Shown one piece after another: positions 7,411-13,166 of a DNA stretch of 21,978 nt. Both the position numbers and the translations under genes were made by a program. Each line of letters starts with the position of its first letter. Positions within the stretch are counted from its first letter, which is position 1. Source of the DNA: DBFJGL01 sp048394785. Lineage in GTDB: Bacteria > Bacillota > Clostridia > Christensenellales > CAG-917. Under the pieces are notes generated by a model. That model saw only the letters and a list, made by a program, of their open reading frames with translations. It had not been told where the DNA came from and searched no databases. The DNA lies in contig DBFJGL010000064.1 in assembly GCA_048394785.1 (NCBI GenBank), positions 1-21,978 on the forward strand, in the 5' to 3' direction.

Positions 7411-8433
7411 TCACTCCGACGGATTGTCTTCTTTATCCGCCCCTGCGGACGTACGCTTGTTTGTGCCGTCTGCAAAGTTGTCCGCGTTATCTGCGTTTTC
7501 CGCCCTTTCGTAGGCGCGGATTATCTCTGTCACGAGAGGGTGTCTTACGACGTCCTTTCCCGTGAGTTTTACGATTTCTATTCCCTTTATGCCGTCAAGC
7601 ACCCGGGTCGCGTGCTTCAATCCGCTTGTAACCGAGTGCGGCAAATCTATCTGCGTGACGTCGCCCGTCACCACGATTTTACTGTTTTCGCCCATTCTGG
7701 TCAAAAACATCTTCATCTGCTCTTTTGTGGTGTTCTGAGCTTCGTCGAGTATTATGAAACTCTTTGACAGCGTGCGCCCCCTCATATACGCGAGCGGCGC
7801 GATTTCTATCGTTCCGTTCTCTATGTGCTTGACGTACGCCTCGCCCATAGTGTCCTTCAACGCGTCGAAAAGAGGACGGAGATAAGGGTCTACTTTCTCG
7901 CTCAAATCCCCCGGCAAAAATCCGAGTTTTTCGCCCGCTTCCACCGCGGGACGCGTCAGTATTATCCGCTCCGTATCTCTGTTTTTGAGCGCGGCGACCG
8001 CAAGCGCGACTGCAAGATACGTTTTGCCCGTGCCGGCAGGTCCTACGCCGAACACGACGCTGTTGTTCATAATTGCGTCGACGTACTTCTTCTGACCGAG
8101 CGTTTTGGGACGAACAACTCTGCCCTTATAAACTCCGATTGCGGAATCGGTAAGTTCGCTCAAACTGCCGCCGCCGTTTTTGCGTATATCTATCGCCGCC
8201 GCCACAAGCTCGGGCGTAAGTCCGCCCTTTATCGCCGCGATATACAGTTCGTCTATAGTCTTCAACGCATCGTCGGCGTCTTCGCGCTCGCCGTTGACTC
8301 TGATTGCGCCGTTTACCGAATACACGCCGACGCCGAACGCCTGCTCAATCAAAAGTCTGTTGCGGTCGAGTTCGCCGAAAACCTCCATCAGCGCGTCATA
8401 GTCGTCGAAATATTTTTCAAGCGTTATTTTCAA
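7411..8433 (-). CDS. phoH: PhoH-family ATPase
   Basis: The product is a 340-residue cytoplasmic P-loop protein of the PhoH (YlaK/YqfE) family. It has an N-terminal 100-residue domain, then Walker A GPAGTGKT (131-138), Walker B FIILDEAQ (226-233) and the family segment VVTGDVTQIDLP (254-265). The frame is open further upstream, but that part overlaps yqfD. I place the start at a TTG (8431-8433) overlapping the yqfD stop TGA, with GGAGG and AAAGGA just upstream; this gives MKITLEKYF, normal for the family. The last 30 residues are an Asn/Asp/Ala-rich acidic tail. The biochemical role is uncertain: PhoH proteins bind ATP and RNA, and relatives have RNA helicase or RNase links. The family name comes from E. 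coli phosphate regulation, but no PhoP box is visible here. Confidence 0.93.
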   Translation of the reverse strand: MKITLEKYFDDYDALMEVFGELDRNRLLIEQAFGVGVYSVNGAIRVNGEREDADDALKTIDELYIAAIKGGLTPELVAAAIDIRKNGGGSLSELTDSAIGVYKGRVVRPKTLGQKKYVDAIMNNSVVFGVGPAGTGKTYLAVALAVAALKNRDTERIILTRPAVEAGEKLGFLPGDLSEKVDPYLRPLFDALKDTMGEAYVKHIENGTIEIAPLAYMRGRTLSKSFIILDEAQNTTKEQMKMFLTRMGENSKIVVTGDVTQIDLPHSVTSGLKHATRVLDGIKGIEIVKLTGKDVVRHPLVTEIIRAYERAENADNADNFADGTNKRTSAGADKEDNPSE

Positions 8434-9824
8434 TTTATCCTTTCCTCCGCCACTATTACGACGGTCACTTCGGTGCCTCCGTCGACTCTCGCGACGTCGT
8501 ACACCGCTTCTTTTACAACCCCTTCGGCGGCAATTTCTTCGAGCAATGCCGAATATGCTTCCGCCTTCATCTGCTCCTCCGTGCGCCCGTTTTCGCGCTG
8601 TATCGCCTTTATTTCCGTAAACGTCCACCTGTATATCCGATAAGGAATCAGAAAGCCGTATTCGGCGACTTCGGTATATACCGTGTATTCTTTGAAAGAA
8701 GATTTCGGCGGTTCGGGAGTTTTTCCGAATATGCCCGTCCGTGTATAGCTTTTGCTTTCTCCCTCGATTTTAACAATCTCGTTGTCGGCAAAATATGCAG
8801 TGCGCTTGTAATACACGTTGCCGTACACCTCTCCGAGCGCAGGCGCGGTCACCTTTTCTTCGCCGACGAGTATGTAGTCGCCAATCAAAACGTCGCCCGC
8901 CTGCACCACGTCGCCGTACTTTACCTCGGCGGTGCCGCCCTTTACGATGACGCGGGTAACGACCGCTCGCTTTTTCGCCTTTACCGCACCCGAACTGAGC
9001 CCGATTTCGGGGACTTGCGCGAGCTCCTCTTTCAAAGTTACCACCACGCGCGTTCCGGTTTTTCTCACCGACGCGAACGCTATGCCGTCGAGCGCAAGCA
9101 GCTGTTTTGACAATGCGGAAAAGTTTCCGTCCGCGATAAACGCGCCCTTGCGTATGCCGCTTGCCGTCAGCAAATCGACGGCTTCCGCCCTGTACGCTCC
9201 GTCAAAAACCACGTCCGTCACAATCATCGGATACACCGCCGCTGCCGTTGCGAACAGCATTATTCCGACGATAAGTCCGACGCGTTTGAGCAGATTTGCG
9301 ACAAGCGGCGCGCCGCCTTCTATTTTTATTATTTTGTAATTATAACATAAGTTATCTAATAATGCAATAACATCGGCGCGATGTTTGCCCGATACGCTGA
9401 ACCTCATCTGCCTGCCTCCGACTCGCACGTCGGTTACGCCGTATCTGGTACCCAGCGTGCCGAGAAGCCTCGCAAGGTTCAACCCTTCCACCTCGAAGCG
9501 GCAAATACCTCTGTCCTCCGCCATCTTTTGCAGCGCACTTCGCTTTTTTGAAATCGAGGTGTTTAGATTGCCTGTATTTTCGTTTTTATCGTTTTTGTCC
9601 CTATCTTTGACATATGCATTATCAAAATTTTCTCCGCGCTCCCCGTATGAGCGTTTATTCTCTGATTTCGCGCCGTCGTACTCGTTGCTGCTTCGAAGTT
9701 TGACGGAAGACGGCGCGCCGTCCTTAATTTCATTCGCGGACTTATCGCGCTTTTTATTTGCGCCATTCCGTTCATAGGCACTTTTAATTTGCCGTTTTAC
9801 GCGTTTAGATTGCCTGATTTTCAA
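8430..9824 (-). CDS. yqfD: Sporulation protein YqfD with N-terminal extension
   Basis: YqfD is a membrane-anchored protein made in the mother cell during sporulation in Bacillus; its molecular role is unclear. Residues about 105-464 match the family. There is a small N-terminal domain (GICRFEVEGLN), one membrane segment (about 181-200), then a large extracytoplasmic beta-rich part with VVVTLKEE, AKKRAVVTRVIVKGG and the GDVLIGDYI and LGEVYGNVYYKR segments. The first 100 residues are an additional hydrophilic stretch, rich in Lys, Asn, Arg and Ser with no predicted fold, and absent from the roughly 400-residue Bacillus protein. The assigned start is a TTG at 9824 that overlaps the yqfC end by 20 bases and has AAGGGG upstream. 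A start at Met101 would remove the extension but has no ribosome binding site. Confidence 0.88.
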   Translation of the reverse strand: MKIRQSKRVKRQIKSAYERNGANKKRDKSANEIKDGAPSSVKLRSSNEYDGAKSENKRSYGERGENFDNAYVKDRDKNDKNENTGNLNTSISKKRSALQKMAEDRGICRFEVEGLNLARLLGTLGTRYGVTDVRVGGRQMRFSVSGKHRADVIALLDNLCYNYKIIKIEGGAPLVANLLKRVGLIVGIMLFATAAAVYPMIVTDVVFDGAYRAEAVDLLTASGIRKGAFIADGNFSALSKQLLALDGIAFASVRKTGTRVVVTLKEELAQVPEIGLSSGAVKAKKRAVVTRVIVKGGTAEVKYGDVVQAGDVLIGDYILVGEEKVTAPALGEVYGNVYYKRTAYFADNEIVKIEGESKSYTRTGIFGKTPEPPKSSFKEYTVYTEVAEYGFLIPYRIYRWTFTEIKAIQRENGRTEEQMKAEAYSALLEEIAAEGVVKEAVYDVARVDGGTEVTVVIVAEERIN

Positions 9825-10065
9825 TATTTACACCCCTTATCGCGCCTTTGATATAAGCTTCGCCGCCGCCTATTTGCACAATTTCGAGTTCGCTGCCCGT
9901 TATGCTTGCAATATGTTTTTTAAGGCGCAGGCGAACCTCCTCCCCGTTTGCGCCGAGCACGCCTTTTATGCCGCTTGCGACAAGAAATCCGTCGCCCATC
10001 AGCGTGAGCGTAAACGAGCATTCCGCGTCTGTTTTGAGTTTGTGTTTCAATTCGTCGATAAACAT
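9805..10065 (-). CDS. yqfC: Sporulation protein YqfC (YabP/YqfC family)
   Basis: This 86-residue protein of the YabP/YqfC family shows the expected features: FTLTLMGDGFLVASGIKGVL early on, EEVRLRLKKH in the middle and GSELEIVQIGGGEAYIKGAI at the end. Family members are small beta-rich proteins of sigma-E-controlled sporulation, often paired with YqfD as here, where the two genes overlap by 20 bases. It is the first gene of the minus-strand housekeeping run and divergent from the Fe-S scaffold gene. The ATG at 10065 has no Shine-Dalgarno, and no alternative in-frame ATG, GTG or TTG lies nearby upstream. A weak sigma-E-like promoter sits just before it. Presence of yqfC and yqfD suggests an endospore-forming lineage, though some non-sporing relatives keep them. 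Confidence 0.88.
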   Translation of the reverse strand: MFIDELKHKLKTDAECSFTLTLMGDGFLVASGIKGVLGANGEEVRLRLKKHIASITGSELEIVQIGGGEAYIKGAIRGVNIENQAI

Positions 10066-10070
10066 ACAAA

Positions 10071-10099
10071 AATTTATGCGAAGCGGACGGCATATATAC
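10071..10099 (-). promoter_or_regulatory. Weak sigma-E-like promoter candidate before yqfC
   Basis: The minus strand reads GTATATA (10093-10099), a 14-base spacer and CATAAATT (10071-10078). This resembles the Bacillus sigma-E pattern (ATATT-like -35, CATACAAT-like -10) in spacing but has two mismatches in the -10. Transcription would begin at or next to the yqfC ATG, which lacks a Shine-Dalgarno, so a leaderless message would be implied. This is tentative. Confidence 0.2.
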
Positions 10100-10171
10100 C
10101 TTTGCTCTTTGTCTCGGCGCGCGCATTGCGCCGCGTATAATAAAATTTATGTTGTTTACCTTATTAAATAA

Positions 10172-10200
10172 TTGCGCGAAGCCGACCGTTGTGATATAAT
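10172..10200 (+). promoter_or_regulatory. Strong sigma-A promoter for the Fe-S scaffold/GGGtGRT operon
   Basis: TTGCGC (10172-10177), a 17-base spacer and a perfect TATAAT (10195-10200) lie 39 bases before the ATG at 10239. A strong CAGGAGG ribosome binding site sits at 10227-10233, 5 bases from the start. Together these indicate high constitutive expression of the downstream pair. Confidence 0.75.
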
Positions 10201-10238
10201 GTTGCAAAATTAAAGAAAATAACTCTCAGGAGGAATAT

Positions 10239-10931
10239 ATGCAATATTCACACGAAGTTGAAAAGATGTGCTGTGTGGCAAAAGGTCCCAACCACGGTCC
10301 CGCGCCTATCCCCGAAGAAGGAAAATGGGTTCAGGCTAAGGAAATCAAGGACATCAGCGGTCTTACGCACGGCGTAGGCTGGTGCGCTCCCCAACAAGGC
10401 GCGTGCAAGCTCACCCTTAACGTCAAGGACGGCATCATTCAGGAAGCTCTGGTCGAAACGCTCGGCTGCTCCGGTATGACTCACTCCGCGGCGATGGCGG
10501 CAGAGGTTCTCGCAGGCAAGACCATTCTCGAAGCCCTCAACACCGACCTCGTTTGCGACGCTATCAACACCGCTATGCGCGAGCTGTTCCTGCAAATCGT
10601 TTACGGAAGAACTCAGTCCGCGTTCTCCGAAGACGGACTTCCCATCGGCGCAGGTATGGAAGACCTCGGCAAAGGTCTGAGAAGCCAGGTAGGCACAATG
10701 TATTCCACCGTCGCAAAAGGTCCCCGTTATCTCGAAATGGCGGAAGGTTACGTCACCAAAATCGCTCTCGACGCCAATAACGAAATCATCGGTTATCAGT
10801 TCGTCAAGATGGGCATCTTTATGGAAATGATTAAGAAGGGCGTCGACGCAAACGAAGCTCTGCAAAAATGTACCGGCACTTACGGCAGATACGCCGACGC
10901 GGTCAAGTACATCGACCCCAGACAGGAATAG
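10239..10931 (+). CDS. NifU-like iron-sulfur cluster scaffold protein (GGGtGRT partner)
   Basis: The 230-residue protein resembles the NifU/IscU scaffold fold, which assembles Fe-S clusters on cysteines for transfer to target proteins. The clearest match is VETLGCSGMTHSAAMAAEVL (72-91), corresponding to the TFGCGxAIASSS region of IscU, followed by GKTILEAL. Cysteines are at 11, 12, 49, 56, 77, 106 and 211, more than the three of IscU, so the cluster ligands may differ. An N-terminal segment and a C-terminal domain (about 145-230) extend beyond a minimal scaffold. Promoter and ribosome binding site are strong and codons favour ATC, CTC and GGC. The GGGtGRT gene follows after 9 bases with AGGAGG in the gap, so the two are surely one operon. 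No cysteine desulfurase or other Suf gene is nearby, which argues against the general Suf pathway. Confidence 0.85.
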   Translation: MQYSHEVEKMCCVAKGPNHGPAPIPEEGKWVQAKEIKDISGLTHGVGWCAPQQGACKLTLNVKDGIIQEALVETLGCSGMTHSAAMAAEVLAGKTILEALNTDLVCDAINTAMRELFLQIVYGRTQSAFSEDGLPIGAGMEDLGKGLRSQVGTMYSTVAKGPRYLEMAEGYVTKIALDANNEIIGYQFVKMGIFMEMIKKGVDANEALQKCTGTYGRYADAVKYIDPRQE

Positions 10932-10940
10932 GAGGTAGTT

Positions 10941-11945
10941 ATGAGCGTCAGATTTGAAAGCTATGAAAGAAGAATAGATAAAATCACCAAAACCCTCGCC
11001 GAGTACGGCATCGCCTCTTTGGAGGACGCAAAAAAGGTGTGCGACGATAAGGGTATCGACGTCGAATCCATCGTCAAGGGCATTCAGCCCATCGCGTTTG
11101 AAAACGCCGTTTGGGCTTACACCGTAGGTTGCGCCATCGCAATCAAGAAAGGCTGCGCGAAAGCTGCGGACGCGGCTGAGGCAATCGGCATCGGTCTGCA
11201 ATCTTTCTGCATTCCCGGTTCCGTCGCGGAACAGCGCGAAGTCGGTCTCGGTCACGGCAACCTCGCAGCTATGCTGCTCAGAGAAGAAACCAAGTGTTTC
11301 GCCTTCCTCGCAGGTCACGAGTCTTTCGCCGCCGCAGAGGGTGCAATCGGTATTGCAAGAACCGCCAACAAGGTCAGAAAGCAACCCCTTAAAGTCATTC
11401 TCAACGGTCTCGGCAAGGACGCCGCGTTCATAATCTCCCGTATCAACGGTTTTACTTATGTTCAGACCAAAATGGACTACTACACCGGCGAAGTCGCTGT
11501 TGTTAAGGAAACAGCTTACTCCGACGGCGAGCGCGCGGCTGTTCGCGTTTACGGCGCGGACGACGTCACCGAAGGCGTTGCCATTATGAGATTGGAAGAC
11601 GTTGACGTCTCCATCACCGGCAACTCCACCAACCCCACCCGCTTCCAACACCCCGTAGCAGGCACCTATAAAAAGTGGGCTGTCGACCACGGCAAAAAGT
11701 ATTTCTCCGTGGCAAGCGGCGGCGGCACGGGACGTACCCTCCACCCCGATAATATGGCGGCAGGTCCCGCGTCCTACGGTATGACCGATACGATGGGCAG
11801 AATGCACTCCGACGCGCAGTTCGCAGGCTCCTCCTCCGTTCCCGCTCACGTCGAAATGATGGGACTCATCGGTATGGGCAACAACCCCATGGTCGGTGCA
11901 AGCGTGGCTTGCGCAGTTGCTGTTCAAGAGGCTTTGACGAAGTAA
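10941..11945 (+). CDS. GGGtGRT family protein, function unknown
   Basis: The 334-residue product carries GGGTGRT at 260-266 within SGGGTGRTLHPDN, the motif that names this uncharacterised family. Other conserved-looking stretches are GLGHGNLAAMLL (102-113), FLAGHESFAAAEGAIGIARTA (122-142) and NSTNPTRFQHPV (228-239). The Gly-rich loop could bind a nucleotide or phosphate, but no known nucleotide-binding fold can be assigned by eye. Cysteines at 34, 64, 72, 90 and 119 could contact a cluster delivered by the scaffold protein encoded just upstream. There is no signal peptide or membrane segment, so it is probably cytosolic. It has AGGAGG 8 bases before the ATG, biased codons and a terminator downstream. 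Pairing with the NifU-like protein is typical of the family; the biochemical activity is not known. Confidence 0.9.
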   Translation: MSVRFESYERRIDKITKTLAEYGIASLEDAKKVCDDKGIDVESIVKGIQPIAFENAVWAYTVGCAIAIKKGCAKAADAAEAIGIGLQSFCIPGSVAEQREVGLGHGNLAAMLLREETKCFAFLAGHESFAAAEGAIGIARTANKVRKQPLKVILNGLGKDAAFIISRINGFTYVQTKMDYYTGEVAVVKETAYSDGERAAVRVYGADDVTEGVAIMRLEDVDVSITGNSTNPTRFQHPVAGTYKKWAVDHGKKYFSVASGGGTGRTLHPDNMAAGPASYGMTDTMGRMHSDAQFAGSSSVPAHVEMMGLIGMGNNPMVGASVACAVAVQEALTK

Positions 11946-11976
11946 AAGCGTCTACAACAAGCAAGCAACGATATAA

Positions 11977-11993
11977 GTTCTGCAATGCAGAAC
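11977..11993 (+). other. Perfect hairpin in the 3' untranslated region
   Basis: GTTCTGC and GCAGAAC form a perfect 7-base-pair stem with an AAT loop, 31 bases after the GGGtGRT stop and 16 bases before the terminator. There is no U tract, so it is not itself a terminator. It might protect the 3' end of an abundant message. Confidence 0.5.
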
Positions 11994-12008
11994 AAGCACT
12001 ATACATCA

Positions 12009-12043
12009 AAAGACATCGAGGCAACACCGAGATGTCTTTTTTG
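12009..12043 (+). terminator. Rho-independent terminator of the GGGtGRT operon
   Basis: AAAGACATC (12009-12017) pairs with GATGTCTTT (12031-12039) around a 13-base loop, and a run of six T residues (12037-12042) follows. Orientation and position fit termination of the plus-strand operon. Confidence 0.85.
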
Positions 12044-12111
12044 GTGTACAAAACACGCCGACAATCGGTGTTGAGCAGCAAAGCTCAAACAAAAAACGCA
12101 AGTTTACGTGT

Positions 12112-12160
12112 AATTGCGAGGAACGATAAAAGAGTGACGAAGCAATCCCCTAAATAGGAA
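12112..12160 (+). repeat. Dispersed palindromic repeat, copy A
   Basis: The copy begins ATTGCGAGGAACG and ends GCAATCCCCTAAATAGGAA. The arms ATTGC and GCAAT are inverted, so the unit can fold. The right part is nearly identical to that of copy C at 12279 (GCAATCCCCTAAA then one variable base and AGGAA). Confidence 0.7.
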
Positions 12161-12193
12161 CTTACTCCGTTTTACCTCGCCTTCCCACCCCCT

Positions 12194-12247
12194 CTACATA
12201 GGGGACTGCCGCATTCCACTCTCTGCGCTCGGTTCATTCGCAGTGAC
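12194..12247 (-). repeat. Dispersed palindromic repeat, copy B (inverted)
   Basis: Read on the minus strand, this copy starts GTCACTGCGAATG and ends GCGGCAGTCCCCTATG. It matches copies A and C but carries ACTGC and GCAGT where they have ATTGC and GCAAT. The paired change keeps the arms complementary. The copy is more diverged than A or C. Confidence 0.55.
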
Positions 12248-12278
12248 ACCGACGATAACTTATACACGACATACCCGT

Positions 12279-12329
12279 GTCATTGCGAGCATTGCCTGCA
12301 ATGCGCGGCAATCCCCTAAACAGGAATGT
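12279..12329 (+). repeat. Dispersed palindromic repeat, copy C
   Basis: This copy starts GTCATTGCGAGC and ends GCGGCAATCCCCTAAACAGG. It has ATTGC/GCAAT terminal arms plus an inner TTGCCTGCAATGC region that can also fold. It is in the same orientation as copy A. Confidence 0.7.
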
Positions 12330-12475
12330 AAACCACATACACTGAGCCCGCGTGTGCGGTAGAGTGAAGCGCAAAGCGCGCAACATAATGCGCGCGGAAG
12401 AAGCGAAAATAAAGAAGCGAGTAACATTGCGTCATCAGGCGCAATCAAGCGAGCGCAACATTTTTCGCGCAGGGG

Positions 12476-12504
12476 TTGCTATCCTATGCAGGTTATATTA
12501 CAAT
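12476..12504 (+). promoter_or_regulatory. Sigma-A promoter candidate for the HAD phosphatase
   Basis: TTGCTA (12476-12481), a 17-base spacer and TACAAT (12499-12504) lie 33 bases before the ATG at 12538. The -35 partly overlaps what may be a repeat remnant, so part of the promoter may have come with the repeat. AAAGGA is present 11 bases before the start codon. Confidence 0.5.
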
Positions 12505-12537
12505 GTTTATATTATCGCATAAAGGACTTTTCAACAT

Positions 12538-13128
12538 ATGCAGGTAGACGTCTACGACTTCGATAAAACCGTCGTCCCCTTCGACAGCGCGCTGAAATAT
12601 TGGGGATTTTGTATGCTCCGATGCCCTTGGATTATCCTTTTGCTACCCTTTCAGTTCATCTGGGGGCTGCTTATGGTGTCGCAGATAATATCCGTTGAGA
12701 CCTGCAAAAAGTGGTGTTTTACTTACATAATTTTTATCAATAACGAAAAGATCGTAAAAAAGTTTTGGGATAAGTACGAAAAGTGCGTGTACGATTGGTT
12801 CAAACCCGAAAATCGCAAGCGTACTACGGTGCTGATAAGCGCGAGCCCCGATTTTCTCATCAAAGAAATTGCGGACAGAATGAAAGTGGATTACTGCATA
12901 TGCACCCGCCACCGCACAAACGGTATGAAAGACGGTAAAGTCTGCCGCCGCGCCGAAAAACCCGTAAGGCTCAACGCCGAGTTGCCCGACATTGAGATAA
13001 TGGACGTCTATTCCGACAGTTTCAAAAGCGACAGATATATCTTCGCGCTCGGAAAAAGATGTTTTCTTGCAAATAAAGGCGAACTTACGCAATTCGACTA
13101 TGCAGAAGCTGAAAAACAGTTAAAATAA
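12538..13128 (+). CDS. HAD superfamily subfamily IB phosphatase, PgpC-like
   Basis: The 196-residue protein has the four HAD motifs: DFDKT (7-11, nucleophile Asp7 and acid Asp9), SAS (101-103), a Lys in the EKPVRL region near 141, and YSDSFKSD (158-165, Asp160 and Asp165). A hydrophobic segment (about 27-50, CPWIILLLPFQFIWGLL) in the cap region and the C-terminal LANKGEL resemble the E. coli PgpC (YfhB) group, which dephosphorylates phosphatidylglycerol phosphate at the membrane. That specificity is an inference from layout; a SerB-like or other HAD-IB phosphatase is possible. AAAGGA precedes the ATG. It is a single plus-strand gene facing the histidine kinase gene with 38 bases between the stops and no clear terminator hairpin. 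The Cys and Trp content is high compared with its neighbours. Confidence 0.82.
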   Translation: MQVDVYDFDKTVVPFDSALKYWGFCMLRCPWIILLLPFQFIWGLLMVSQIISVETCKKWCFTYIIFINNEKIVKKFWDKYEKCVYDWFKPENRKRTTVLISASPDFLIKEIADRMKVDYCICTRHRTNGMKDGKVCRRAEKPVRLNAELPDIEIMDVYSDSFKSDRYIFALGKRCFLANKGELTQFDYAEAEKQLK

Positions 13129-13166
13129 ACTCCGCCTTTTTCCATTTGATAACATTGCAACAAAAA

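Larger units (their letters stand above)
12044..12475. other. Gene-free repeat-rich intergenic stretch
   Basis: No convincing gene lies between the terminator and the promoter of the HAD phosphatase. Small open frames here have no ribosome binding site and cross the repeats. The stretch holds three copies of a 50-base palindrome-ended repeat, listed separately. Beyond them are hairpins formed by GCGCGC arms (12376-12395) and by ATTGCG/CGCAAT arms (12426-12445), in a segment dense in GCGC and GAAG words. The AGGGGTTGC at 12472 may be the remnant of another reversed repeat copy. Confidence 0.6.

Noticed and set aside
8434..8628. Upstream extension of the PhoH reading frame
   Set aside because: It overlaps yqfD and is basic shadow sequence; the TTG at 8433 has GGAGG upstream and gives the normal family N-terminus.
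10248..11927. A 559-codon open frame on the minus strand, antisense to both the scaffold and GGGtGRT genes
   Set aside because: It is a shadow of biased codon use: the sense genes rarely use codons whose complement is a stop in this frame. It has no ribosome binding site, and its protein is low-complexity with no recognisable domain.
11909..12157. An 82-codon plus-strand open frame after the GGGtGRT gene
   Set aside because: It begins inside the GGGtGRT gene and crosses the terminator, so it is unlikely to be transcribed whole.
12260..12448. A 62-codon minus-strand open frame in the intergenic region
   Set aside because: It runs through a palindromic repeat and hairpins, has no ribosome binding site and its translation looks random.
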